64,000 nucleotides of DNA from Rhizophagus irregularis (lineage: Eukaryota > Glomeromycota > Glomeromycetes > Glomerales > Glomeraceae), in contig NC_089440.1 of assembly GCF_026210795.1 (NCBI RefSeq), positions 4,402,001-4,466,000 of the forward strand, read 5' to 3'. The notes under the pieces were generated by a model. It made no database searches. It was not told the DNA's origin and was given only the letters and a program-made list of their open reading frames with translations. Positions 1 through 12,044 of the stretch are shown in pieces (positions within the stretch are counted from its first letter, which is position 1; the number at the start of each line of letters is the position of its first letter). The position numbers were made by a program, and so were the translations under genes.

Positions 1-2531
1 CAAAAAGAATGGTTAAACCATTAACATCAAAAGAATCTGTGAGAATTTTAGGTGTTTGGATTAATTTAGATTTAAAAACTAATTATGTCTTTAATCAATG
101 CAAGGATATTATTAAAAGATATAATAAAACAATTAGCTTCAAACAAATAACAGATTTGCAGATGAAATATATATATAATCACGTGATTATTCCTCGTGTT
201 GATTATAAAGCACAATTGTTAGTTTAGACAAATTCTCAAACAGAAAAATTAAATTCTACCTGTAGATATATGTTTAAAAGAAAAGCGTCATTACCACTTA
301 CTACTCCTAATAGTATTATACATTCATTATTGGGCTACGCTATCAAAGATATTAATACGATTCAAGCTCAAAGACAGTTAAGTAGATTATACAATCAAAT
401 GATATCAAAGGGTGTGATGAAAGATATTTTTGAAGTAGATTGTAAACAATTGCAAAGTGAATTATTATTTAATAAATCTCCATTAGCAATATGGAATATT
501 AGTTTAAAAGATTTACAAGTAAAACATTATTTGTTAGCAATTGCTTTTAGCACTTTTATACGACAATATCGCTTAGTAAAATCGAAGTGGTGTGAAAGTT
601 AACCAGATTAGGGGGATTAATACAATAGTAGAAATATGCTGATGAAAATATTTACAAAGGGAATTAGTAAGGAACTGAAAGGGAAAAATGTTTATTTTGC
701 TAGTCAGTTAATGTCGTCAGATGGTACATGTCTTTTGAGATATAAAGATTTGAAACACAGAACTAAGATAAATACACAAGGTAGAATCCCTAGTTGGTTC
801 AAGTTTATAGAAACTAAGCTTATTGAAGCACCTTTAAAATCTAAGAAAGTGAAAACTGATTATCAATTAGGATATAATATACATAGTGTAGACATAAAAA
901 TTGATAATTTAAAAACAAAAAATTGGATAACAACCTTTCATGATAAACCTATAATAGGGCGTGTTTTAGATAATTCAAATGAGGACAAAATTTGTATAGA
1001 ACATTGGATACAAGACCTAGAAAATGATCAAATATCACCATCAGTACAGTTACCAATCCTTAAAAAATGTGGAAGATGTGAAGTGAAAATGAATCAAATT
1101 AGAAATAAAAAAAGTAACATTAAAGTAAGGTTTATAACAGATATTAATATAGAAAATTGTGTTAAAATTAATGCAAATTTAATACAAAATAATTGTTATA
1201 TAGCAGATATGGCTATTTACGAGGCGTTAGCTCAAGCGGAATGTAAATATTACAGAAAAACGTCTATAAATGAATGTATTATTAAAAAAGTAAATGGCTT
1301 ATTCAAATATATACATCCAAGTGATTATCGTAATGTGTTGATAGAAATTGCAAATAGTTTAACGCAAGAAACTGATATAGAGATTTATACAGATGGGTCA
1401 ATGAAAAATGTAGCGACTAGCGAAATATTGATAGATTATGCATTTGTAATTAATGCTCCTATAAAGAAAAGTTTTAATTGTGAAATTGTAGATAATCTGT
1501 CCTCTAATAAGACTGAATTAATGGCAGTGATATTAAGTTTAATGATCTGTCCTAAAGCTGCAAATGTTGAAATATATAGTGATTTTCAATGGGTAGTTAA
1601 TACATTTAATGATTTAAACTTTTTGACGATTAAAGATATAGAAAGATCAAAAGTTAATTATAAGGTTTTATGGTTATGTTTATTCAAGATAATTAGGATC
1701 TATAGTCTCAAAGTAAAGATAATTAAAGTTAAAGCGCATGGTGATTGTGATTATAATAAGGAAGCAGATAAGCTCACTAGATCTGGTGCTGAGAAAAATG
1801 TATTAATAATAGAGGATAAATTGTTATTACACAATGGTACGATTTGTTGGAGAGATATGCTTATAGAATGTAATCCCATTCTTACGATAAAGGGAATCAA
1901 GGACGTTCAATTTATAGAAGAATTTCTAATGCTACGCCGTAATAAAGTTTATAGACAATCAGATCTATTAAGGCTGATAGATTGGAAAATATCTTTAAAG
2001 TTAAACAATATAAATCAATATGATACATTGTTTGAAGATCATTATTTACAATCATTTAAGATTAAAATTTGTTGTAATGAATTACCAACTTGTGCTAATT
2101 TAAAAAAGTGTAAGCCAGATCTATATGATAAAGATTGGAAATGTAATTTTTGTAAAATAGAAGAAGAAACCTTTGAACATTTTTGGAAATGTAGTAAAAT
2201 TCAAAATGTTATGCAAGATATAATCAAACGATTAAAAATTTTTTTAGTTAAAATTATACAGAAGTATTCAAGAGATGATATAGATACACAAGAATTAAAA
2301 AGTAAAATTAATGGGCTTGATATGTGGGAAATTGGATGCTTATATGATTTTACATTTTTAATGAAGAATCAAGTCAGTTGTCAGTTAATAGAATTTTTAA
2401 GGTGCTTTAAAATAACTGAAGAAAAATTGTTATATAAGGTGCTGAAGCAAATAACTGGGAAAGTTTTATTAGAATTCAAAGTGCTTATTTGGAAACCAAG
2501 GAACGAGTTACAAATAAAGGAAGAAAAGTGA
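1..2531 (+). pseudogene. Non-LTR retrotransposon (LINE) ORF2, 3' part, inactivated
   Basis: One reading frame runs through this stretch but is broken by in-frame stops at 225-227 and 600-602 and a probable frameshift near 600-635. The first part looks like the region after the reverse-transcriptase palm (LGVWINLDL, then NHVIIPRVDYKAQLL). The long part (636-2531) holds an RNase H domain with the acidic residues in place: IYTDGSM (Asp), ELMAVI (Glu), IYSDFQWV (Asp) and NKEADKL (Asp). It is followed by a zinc-knuckle-like C-x2-C...H-x3-C segment (CNFC...EHFWKC). RT followed by RNase H and a terminal zinc knuckle is known from plant and fungal LINEs. The 5' part lies outside the window. Not functional as it stands. 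Confidence 0.85.
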
Positions 2532-2914
2532 TGCGGTATTAGTGATAAAGATAAAAAAGCTAAGTTACATAATAAACGCACTGAAGTGGATGTCAAAGAT
2601 GTTGACTGTAATATGTTAGAAAGTAATTGAAATAAATAGAATGATTTGGCATTCCATCGAGGTGGTCATTGGGCAAATTTTTAGGTAGATCATGACAGTC
2701 ACCTTTGAATCTGAGGTCGCATCATGGTTTTTAACAATGATGTGATCGTTTAGGTGACAGGTCAACTTGTTCTTTATAAAAAGTAGTCTTGTTTCATAAT
2801 GCTTAATTCTTATATGTATTTGTTTATCTTATATTTGTAAGTTTATATATGTAAGTAAGCGTGATTATAATAAGACATGATCGCATCTATAATAAAGTTT
2901 AAAAAAAAAAAAAA
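2532..2914 (+). mobile_element. 3' UTR and poly(A) tail of the LINE
   Basis: Non-coding tail after the ORF2 stop. It contains an AATAAA-type signal (taataaagttt, about 2890-2900) and ends in a pure A run at about 2901-2914, the expected 3' end of a non-LTR insertion. The matching 5' target-site copy lies outside the window, so the insertion boundary cannot be proved. Confidence 0.7.
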
Positions 2915-3213
2915 ATATTATGAAATATATTATAAGTATATTTTAAATATATAAAAAATATTTTAAATTTAATTTAAGTATAATTTAAGTATAATTTAAG
3001 TATTTGGGCAAAAATTAAATATATTAGAAATACATTTTAAGTATATTTTAAATACATTTTAAAAAGTTTTTAATTATATTTAAAATATAAATACTTTTTA
3101 TAGGGAAGAAGTCCCATCAGTTTGCAATTTAAACGCTTGTCTTTGCCATTGATATTGTAATACTAAATAGAACTTTCTTATTAACAGATTCTTTAATAGT
3201 TAATTTGTAATCC

Positions 3214-3698
3214 GTCAGTGAACCATAAAACTTGGCTATTAAATTTTGGTGAAAGTTATATATATATTTACTAATAGCGTAGAATCTACAGTTTCACCAA
3301 TGCAAGGTACAAATTACTAAAATATTATATAAAAACTAATATTATAGGCATAAAAATATGCCATTTGGCTATCTTAATAATAAAAGACTGGTAAAAATTT
3401 TAAGCACCAAAAGACACTTTCATAAGAGCTGAAAATTTGAATTTGAAAAAAAGAAAAATTTAGTATTTTAAAATTTTAAAGATAACTCATCGTCTAGTGG
3501 TCGTAGGAAAATAAAATTTAGTTCATCGGATTCGTCTCATCAAGATGCATCTAATAGTAATGATTTTATGTCTCTATGACTAATAGAAGGCAAGTTATCC
3601 CATATTTTTTCTCCAGAATCGCAGATTCTAAATTATTGATAAAAATATATATGAACTTATCACCGCCTTTTAATAGTCAAATTTTATGGTTCACTAAC
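3214..3698. mobile_element. MITE-like element with about 38-bp inverted termini
   Basis: The sequence near 3215-3250 (CAGTGAACCATAAAACTTGG...) is the imperfect reverse complement of 3661-3697 (...TTTTATGGTTCACTA). No coding potential lies between. The interior carries a 'ggattcgtctcatcaaga' motif also seen in the CAGTCAACTC element family at 20.6, 22.8, 25.9, 39.1 and 53.5 kb, so it may be a diverged relative. Target duplication is not clear. Confidence 0.55.
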
Positions 3699-3699
3699 A

Positions 3700-5100
3700 G
3701 ATCCCGAATTAATGTATAAACACATTTACTTCAAATTTGATCAATATAATATAATGGCATTAATGTATGTGTTTAAGTTCTTATTGTAATTACATTTATT
3801 TCAGATGGAATTGATTCAAACCAGCATGCATGAATGAATTCTATATGAAAAACAGCTTTATCAGACTGAATAAAAATGTGATACTGATGACGATGTAATC
3901 ATCAGATACTAAGTATAATTGGATGATCACGTAATCTAAGGATAAATAGTATACTGAAGGTCACATGACTGGATAAATAATTAGTCAGGAAGATAAACAT
4001 GTGGAAAATAGAATGATCTACATGATGTAATATTTATTGAATGAAATGGAGATTATATAAGATTAATTAAGGAGTCGATCAATTTTTGATATAATAACTA
4101 GTTTATTAAGTTTATCAATAAAAATAATCATGAAAAATAATTATTAATCATAAAAGATAGATTTAAAATATTTTCTTTATAATAGTTTACAAGATTATTT
4201 CTTGAAAGGATTGTTTCTTTATGATAGAATATATTTTTTTATGATGTAATATTTGAAAAATTAATTTTAAAGATTATTTTTAGGGTATTTTTATAATTTT
4301 AGAGTAGTAAAAATTAAATATCAAAATGTATAAATATAGGTGAAAATCAATAGGAATTCCACAGTTCAGAATATTTTAATTTTGTAATTCAAAAATTTTA
4401 ATAAAGTGTTAAATAAATAATTAAAAGTAATATGGTTCGCCCTAACTTTTATTAATTATTTTTACCTTATTAAAATAATGATTACAAGAAGAAATATAAA
4501 TATAAACTTTTGTAACAAGAATTATTAAAGTTTAAAAGTTGAAATAAATATATACTTTGTAGTGAGAGCTATTGAAGTTTGGAAATAATAATAAAGAGAA
4601 TAAATTTGAGAAAAATTTAGAAAAGTTAATTTATTTTATATTTCTTGATGTTTTGTATTACTAACATAATTTGATTTATGTGAACTGAAAAAATTGTTGT
4701 TTGATATATTTTGTTTGATCATTTGTTTGATTTTATTTGTTCGATCATCCATGAGAATACTGATTCGACATAGTAACTCTTTATATTGATGAAAGAAGGA
4801 ATCAGGGGATTTCAATGACATAGCATTTCTTGATTGATGATATTCATACAAATACAAAGTAATGTTAAGTCTTTAAAAATTATAACATAATATGGTTTAG
4901 ATACTGGAATTACTGCAATGTAAGAAACTTTCTAAAGTTTTTCAATTTCATTATTAAGTATATCTGATAAAAACTTTTGAATACAAATTTGAGATGTATT
5001 ATATAAATGTTCAATAATATCATTAGATAAATCTGATTCTTCAACCTAAATAAAGAATAAAAAAAAAATAAAAATCAAGTTAAATTATTACATCATACTT
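3700..5100. other. AT-rich stretch without a recognisable gene
   Basis: Only short, composition-driven open frames are seen. A 73-residue minus-strand frame at 4636-4857 might be a C-terminal relic of the MULE-like transposase further right, but it has no diagnostic motif. Confidence 0.5.
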
Positions 5101-5124
5101 CCCAAATAAATTTTTTTAATACTA

Positions 5125-5290
5125 TATTACATTCACCTTACCCTAACTCTAACTATTAACTCCTTTTTCAACATAAATTTACTATACCATATCCATCTTA
5201 CTCTAACCCTAACTAACTCTTTATTTAACGCAAATTCACTATACTATACATCCTTACCCTAACCCTAAATAACTCCTTTTTCAATATACT
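5125..5290. repeat. Degenerate tandem repeat carrying telomere-like CCCTAA motifs
   Basis: About two and a half copies of a unit of roughly 61 bp. Each begins with ccttaccctaac(t/c)ctaac and is followed by an actcctttttcaac...ttcactatac segment. The CCCTAACCCTAA cores match the TTAGGG telomere repeat but are spaced, not contiguous. Confidence 0.6.
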
Positions 5291-5499
5291 TTAATGTATT
5301 AATTTACCTGGTTAACTTCAACTAATATTCCTTGATAATAAAACTTGCTTCATTTGTGCACGTTGAAGAAATAATGGAATAGGTGCTAAATACTATAAGT
5401 CTGTAATATACAATCAATTTTTTTAAATATAGTGTTATAAGTTGATGGTAATCCAATTGATGGATTTGAACCATAGTAATTTTTGATTTAAGTATATTG

Positions 5500-6263
5500 T
5501 AATTTTTGTCCAACTCCTATTTAAAAACTTTTACTAATTCTTTTAATAAGGTACCCTGATCTAAATGCTTTTTAAGAATACCATTAATATATTCAACATG
5601 TTATATTGACTCAATTCCTGCTGTAAACACCTTTGCAATAGAATATCTTGTCTAAGATTCATAAATAGTATACAATTTTTTTTTAAAATAAGAACAGTAA
5701 ACTTCATATTTTATAAGCATACTATTGTACCTTAATTCAAACTGATCTTAGCTATAGCTATTTCACATATGATAAAAATCCTTAATAAAGTTATATACCA
5801 TTTCACCATATAGTTTGGATCTAGCTTTTTTCTTTATATTTTTGGTAATGTGATATATACATAATAAATAACATATTTGTGAATATACTACTTGAATTGC
5901 TGCATTCATTGCTAGGTCTTCATCAGTAAATAAAACTGCAGGAAAAATATGTGTTGCTTCTAATATATAGCATAATATCCAGTTATAATCAGCTTGTGTT
6001 TCATATTTTATTAAAGTCTGAGCAAGAACTCTAATTTTAAAGTTATTATCAATCTCAATGAATAAATTGAGAGTCATTTTATACCTATTTGTTTTAGCTG
6101 TACTGTCATAAATAACAACATCATGGAATTTAGACCATAATTCATTTTGTTGTTGACTAATCATCCAAAAAAGACCTGTGAGTTTATTGGATAAACCTTT
6201 TAAGCATGGTATAACCACATAATCATGATCTTGTTCACATTGCTTTAATAAATGTAAAAGCAT
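5500..6263 (-). pseudogene. MULE/FAR1-like transposase fragment
   Basis: Read on the minus strand, 6263-5763 is open for 166 residues and shows the MULE transposase core: 'FHDVVIYDSTAKTNRYK' with the first catalytic Asp, 'PAVLFTDEDLAM' with the second, and 'LLCIYHITKNIKKK', the C-x2-H signature of FAR1/MULE transposases. Downstream (5760-5500) the frame continues with stops through a segment resembling the family's later part (IAKVFTAGIESI, then NGILKKHL). There is no complete N-terminus, so this is a dead fragment of a Mutator-like element. Terminal inverted repeats were not identified. Confidence 0.75.
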
Positions 6264-6614
6264 TATTGTTACATCAGATTTATTATGAATTCTTAAAAGA
6301 AGAATTTTCTGATCTGGGACTTAATTTCTTTTTTAATTCGTACCAAAAATTTATTGATCATTTTATATAAAGTCAAAGGACACAGCAATAACATTTGAAA
6401 CAACAAAGCTGATGAATTAGCAAATGCTGGCGCTTATATTAAAGGCCTAATAGTTATTAAAGCAGTCTAGGATTAATCACGTGAAATAATATATCTATTA
6501 TAAATAGAAATATTTGATAATGGTCAAATATGATACAATATTTAACTCTATGATCAACAACTCTAACCTAAAACCATTAATGAATAATGATATAAATTGG
6601 AATTTTACCCGTGA

Positions 6615-6735
6615 ATTATACATGCTGCCCAAATTATTTTTGGATGCCATAATTATAATTTGGGATGCCATAATTGAATTTGGGATTTTGCTTATAATTA
6701 CGGCAGTCAAAAATAATTTGGGTGGCATGTATACC
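6615..6735. repeat. About 120-bp imperfect hairpin (small MITE candidate)
   Basis: 6615-6657 (attatacatgctgcccaaat...) pairs with 6692-6735 (...atttgggtggcatgtat). About 40 bp of arm surround a 35-bp centre that repeats the internal motif 'tttgggatgccataatt'. The structure produces spurious open frames on both strands. Confidence 0.6.
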
Positions 6736-7275
6736 GTGAATAGATCAATAGTAACCCTTTTGACACACCTTGTAGTATAAAATTATCCAAAATCTAAGGT
6801 AACAAATTGAAGAAATGTAACTTTACATATTCTACTATTGATATACAACAAAGAAATTACCCTTATTTATATATACCCTTTTGGTATAATTTCCTGTGTA
6901 GAATGTCACGTGTTAAAAGATAACAATGAACATATCGGCTTATGTGCTGCTCATACTACAATTATATGGTTTGGGACACAACAATTCATCAAATAAAATT
7001 GTCCAAATTAGAAATTTAATAAAAATATTTTGGATGCATATATTTAAAATAACTCAACATAGTTTAATTGTCACTAACTTAAACTACAAAATGACGTTGA
7101 GATTATCCTGATTGGTGATCTAGATCAAAAATTATTAGCCTGCAAAGTTTAGTATTTTCTTAATAAACGGTAGGATTTGAAACATTTAATTCTGGCCAGA
7201 ATTTGATAAAATTCTATAATTTAGGCCAGAACTATGACTGGCTGAGAGGTAATGTAGATCATAGAATTTTTTCCC

Positions 7276-7392
7276 ATGGCACGACTAAAGAGACAAGCAC
7301 AACACTGTCAAAAAATAGCTAAAAAAAGAAAAAAAGCTGGAAGATTTATTCCAGATTTTATTTTTGATAAAACATTTCCTGATATGGTTTAA
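7276..7392 (+). CDS. Short ORF, basic N-terminus-like peptide (38 aa), uncertain
   Basis: ATG-initiated frame encoding a Lys/Arg-rich start (MARLKRQAQHCQKIAKKRKK) and ending FIFDKTFPDMV. No family was recognised. It may be the N-terminal remnant of a transposon ORF or an upstream ORF of the next gene. The only support is biased amino-acid composition. Confidence 0.2.
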   Translation: MARLKRQAQHCQKIAKKRKKAGRFIPDFIFDKTFPDMV

Positions 7393-7534
7393 TTTTTAAC
7401 CAATTGCAAATTAGTATTATACATATCACGTGATTTTTTTAAAATCTCAATTTGAAACAACTTGATGATTTGTTGTGTCTCCAACTATACAACAAATCAT
7501 TTCTGATACATTTAACATATTATTTGAAGTTCTA

Positions 7535-8340
7535 ATGAACGATGATGCTAGATGTAATTTATTATTAAAAAACACTATTGACAATTCATGTTTATTTGAA
7601 CAAAATTTAGATCCTTTTTTATTAAAAACTCATCCTTTTTATTTACTTATTCATCATTTAGTCCCGAGAGACCTTACAGAAATTTTTTATAATTTTATAC
7701 CCAAGACGAAAATTCTTTTGATTTATTCATTAAATTTATGAATATTATTATGGAGAAAATAAATAGTACTATTTGGAATCATCATAACACTACGGTAAAA
7801 GATTGGGAACGCAGCCTCAATATTAATAAACAAAAAAAGAAATTTTATAGACACCATCATAATTTAAGCTTGGATTATCCGAATTTGAATATGGACGATA
7901 ATCGACAAAGAAATAATTACGTGGTTTGTTTTAATCCAAATCACTCCACTCCTTATAATCGTAGCAGTGGATTCTCTGATAATGGCGCCCACATTAAATG
8001 GATGTCAAGTAATTTTTTACATTCAGGTTCTTGGGAATCTCATAGAGATCGAATTTGATTCAATAAAATAGATTTATTCAATAATTTTTTTTATAATATT
8101 TCAAAATATAATTTAGATACTAGATAGTATTTTTATGTTTTCTCTTAATTTTTTTATTTCTTTCCAGGGTGGGGGAGTTCTGGGACAAATCTTGGATTTG
8201 GTCCATTTCTTTCCTCATCAAGGTCAGGAGTCATCGTCTGTTTGGTTCACCAGCTTGCGGTTTGGTTTTGTAGTGTTAGAGTTATTTTCGCGGTAGTATT
8301 ATTAATTATTGTTGTTCTGATAATTTGTACTATCTTCTAA
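7535..8340 (+). CDS. Unknown gene with C-terminal transmembrane segment, apparent frameshift
   Basis: Two overlapping frames read as one protein. The first (ATG 7535) runs to about 7700 (...PRDLTEIFYNF). A one-base frame change then leads into a second frame (QDENSFDLFIKF..., to 8008). A donor at 8009 (GTAATT) and an acceptor at 8166-8167 (TTTCCAG) join it in frame to an exon ending at 8340. That exon encodes a Gly/Ser-rich stretch and then a hydrophobic end, IFAVVLLIIVVLIICTIF, which looks like a tail anchor. The middle is rich in His, Asn and Tyr. No family was recognised. The frame change could be a sequencing error, a missed intron or a disabling mutation. A TCACGTGA-type palindrome lies about 105 bp upstream. 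Confidence 0.4.
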
Positions 8341-8394
8341 AACATAAAAATAAAAATAAGATACATATTAGTAGTTACTGCGTCATAGATTAAT

Positions 8395-9075
8395 AAGTAA
8401 ACTGCATAATCATGTATTTTTCCTAAAAAAATTTTCTAATTCTTAGAAATTTTACACAATCTTAAATTAAATTTTTTACTCCTGAGAATCACCCTTTTTG
8501 GAATGAAAACTGTGGCTTGTACGTAAAAATTCAATAAATAAAATCATGTCGCGATTGTTGCGTCATATAATTTTTTTATTTTATATGCTTTAAATTATCA
8601 ATAATAGTAATTCAATTATATCAATGGTTATTATTATTTATAGGTTTCATAGTTTTTTTTTTATAAAAAGAAAATACTGCCAACATCCACTTTCTTCTAA
8701 TATTCAACGTGATGCTGTGATTCTCATTTCTCAGGGTAATTTAGGATTGTGTTAAATTCCTAAGAATTAGGAAATTTTTTTAGGAAAAATATATGATTAT
8801 AGCAATTGCGCCATATGGTAATATCTATCATCAATCTACGGAGTCGCCTGATTTAGTTATTATTTATAGGTTTCATAGTTTTTTTTTTTATAAAAGCCAA
8901 CATCCAATATTCAACGTGATGCTGTGATTCTCATTTCTCAGGGTAATCTAGGATTGTGTTAAATTCCTAAGAATTAGGAAATTTTTTTAGGAAAATTATA
9001 TGATTATAGCAATTGCGCCATATGGTAATATCTATGTCAATCTTGGCGATTTCACGGAGTCGCCTGATTTAGAAA
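8395..9075. repeat. Tandem plus inverted repeat block upstream of the hydrolase gene
   Basis: A segment of about 220 bp at 8630-8852 (ttattatttataggtttcat ... ggagtcgcctgatttag) is repeated directly at 8856-9071. Part of it (TTTTTCCTAAAAAAATTT... TCTCAGGG) occurs inverted at about 8403-8495. The block can fold into long hairpins. No coding potential. Confidence 0.75.
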
Positions 9076-9468
9076 AACTAGATATAATTAAGATTGGAAG
9101 ATTAGGAGATTAGATTTAATATGGACTGGAATTATTCTTAACGAATCTTTTTAATCCTATTTTGACAATAAATTTCAAAAAAAAAACTATAAAATTTGAT
9201 TGAGTTGGACTTATTATTCCTTTTTTAATACCATCAGATAACTTTGCTAGTGTAATTCTATCTAAACAAAAATGGTAATGCCTATAATTATATATGTATA
9301 CAAAAACAAAATTTCATTAATAAAACTGAATGTCATCGTTTGATGTATGGTGATTCAACTGATTCATTATTGATTAGAAATACACTATATAAGGTGTGAG
9401 ATTTTTCATTTCATGACCATTTTTTTGTCAGCAAAAAAAAAAAATTCCTATAATCACACTGGCATAAA

Positions 9469-11454
9469 ATGGACCGATTAAGGATACCATCGTTACCATT
9501 ACCAATAAATCCATCTTCATTTTTATTGCACACACTGCTTCCAATATTTTTAGTACTAACGACTTTCGGACCTGGTTACCAAACGATTTCTTCTTTTGCT
9601 ATTATCTATTTTCCTCTTTCTGTGTATTACATAAGAACATGCACACGATGGTGGTGGATATTTTTATTTTATATAATGAATAGTATAGGATTTATGTTGG
9701 CATATATGAATACAATGAATTATGGTGATGATTTAAGAGGCTATAAAGGAATAGCTTTTGGTGTCGGATTAATTGTAAGCTTGATAATGCTCATACCATA
9801 CGTCTTTGATAGAATTGCTCAAAGCAAATTTTCAAGTGATGGATGGGCTAGAATTCTGATCTTCCCTTGTGTTTGGACTGGAATATGGACTATTTTTTTA
9901 TTTTCGTGGCCATTAGGTGATTGGGGAAATTATGCGTAAGTTTAATATCATTTTCAATATTATTTTTTCTCTTTCTTTTTCCCTTTTTTTGAAAGAACCA
10001 ATTTTCTTTTTTACTTCTTTGTAGATTTACTTTATTAAATTACGAAGAGATTATGCAGTTGGCATCATTTGCAGGATTAGGAGGAATAAATTTTATATTG
10101 TCATGGAGTGGTCCGATAGGAAGTGATATAATATATTATCACGTGACAAAGAATCAAAATTCATCTATGCCAACAACGAGCACTGGTTCTGTTGTAGTTG
10201 ATGAAATATCAATTGAAAATAACAGCACTGACACTGTATTAAGACATCCACCTACTCGAACTCCAAAAAGGAGTTTAACATTACCAACATTTATTAATTC
10301 ATTGAGTATTTATATTTTTGTGTTGTTTTTGGTTATCACTTACGGTAGCATTAGATTAAATACTAGTTTTATACCGTTTTATCAAAAAAGTATTAAAGAA
10401 ACTTTTCCTCAAGAATTGGTTAATTTTGGCTGTGTTATAGGAAATTCCGATAATCAAATAGATGATTATATGAGTTACGTAAACCTAACCCAAAATTTGG
10501 CAATTTCAGGTAACAAAATTATTCTTTGGTCAGAAGGAGTGGCCGGAATATTCAATGAAGCGGATCTCAACTCATTATACGAATCAATTAGAAATATCAG
10601 CATATCTTATAATGTATACATTGGTTTTACTTACCTTGATGCTACTAACCACCCTAATACTACTATATATAATAAACAAGTAGTGATCAATAATAAAGGT
10701 GATGTGGTTATAGATTATAAGAAAAGTAATTTAGTACCTTTTGTAGAAGCTTCTATAACTAAGGGTAAAGATAAGTTGCAAACTTTCCAAAGTGAGGATT
10801 TTGGAATTATTGGATCCGCCATTTGTTTTGATTTTAATTTTCCTAAATTAATTGGTCAAGCACCTTCAAAGAAAGTTAATTTAATGTTGGATTCTAGTGA
10901 TACTTGGGTAAGTTAATTTATTAAAATTTCTTCCTTTTATTGTTATAATTTAGCTCGCTAACGAGGAAAAATTTTAATAATTAAATTCTTAAAAATCTAT
11001 GTGAATATAATTTATAGGGTAAGTACCGTATAATAAATTTATATTAAATATTTTTTTTTTAAAAAAAAAATTTATATACATAAAATAATTTTTTTGGCCC
11101 AAAATTGAACTTCTTTATTGTACAGGCCCGGTTGGACCATTACATGCACGTATGAATTCGATACGTTCAATAGAAAATGGATTTACAATATTTCGTTGTA
11201 ATTCGGATGGAGTTTCAGGAATATGGAATCAATATGGACAGCCATTACATTCCATTCCAACAGTGAATACAAACACGACTACTTTTCAAGTTCCAATCAA
11301 CGTGGTAAAGAATAGAGTTAAAACTGTTTATTCTGTATTTGGTGAAACTTTTGGATGGATTTGTGTCGGTGGTATCGGTATTTATTTGATTGTTATAGTT
11401 GTAGCGATAAAAGGTAGTGATCAATGGAAAGCTAGAATTATTCATTGGTCATAA
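9469..11454 (+). CDS. Membrane carbon-nitrogen hydrolase, apolipoprotein N-acyltransferase-like
   Basis: Nitrilase-superfamily protein with the Lnt-like plan: about five N-terminal hydrophobic segments, a polar Ser/Thr-rich linker with another membrane segment, then a catalytic domain and a C-terminal membrane segment. Exons by hand: 9469-9935, 10025-10907, 11018 (one base) and 11126-11454, giving 559 aa with all frames closed. The catalytic triad is visible: Glu in ILWSEG (about residue 326), Lys in DYKKSN (about 388) and Cys in SAICFD (about 423). The segment 'GDWGNYA...MQLASFAG' joins across intron 1 (GTAAGT...TTGTAG). The second junction works only with a single G exon flanked by ATAG and GTAAGT, or with a weak GTTAAT donor at 10912 that would insert Val-Ser. 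The substrate in fungi is not fixed by sequence; amide hydrolysis or N-acyl transfer at a membrane is the family role. Confidence 0.85.
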
Positions 11455-12044
11455 AAAAGACTTTGTTTACCTTATTTAAGAATATCCATGCTGCGGTGAT
11501 AATCATTTGTCAATCGGAGTGGTAAAAATATTTCCGTTTACTTAAAAGTAGTGTGTAGCACGTGATTTTTTAATATATATTGTATGGCAAATTTTTTTGC
11601 CGATCATTTGAATACATTTTATATATCACCGCGTGTTACATTTAATATAAACAACCAATAAAATTTAAGATTGCCTATTCGCAAAATCATATATTCCTAT
11701 TCGCAATTTCATATGAGGGTTTTTGAAAATTTTTTTTAAGGAATAAAGTTTTTTAAAGTCAATAGACAAAGTTCGAAAATGTGGCTTTCTAACCATATAA
11801 TTTTTATCCTTTTATGTTAAGTATAACAAAAATTTATATTGCACAGAAATTTGCGTTACTATATAATATAAAATTTGCCATGTCAATCAATATGAAACTA
11901 TCACGTGATACACAATACCTTTAAACCAAAATTATCCTTATTTTGGTATCGTAAACCTGTTTATCTTATCATAACTAATTAATTAGGAATACTATCTCTT
12001 TTTCTAGTAACATGGTTTTGCCTTTATTTTAATTATTCAAAAAA
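11455..12044. promoter_or_regulatory. Intergenic region with CACGTG palindromes
   Basis: No gene. CACGTG occurs at 11559-11564 and inside ATCACGTGAT at 11900-11909, the latter about 140 bp upstream of the BTB-TLDc start. Similar palindromes precede other genes here (7427-7432, 14211-14216). CACGTG is the core bound by bHLH factors such as fungal Cbf1; use here is inference. Confidence 0.35.
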
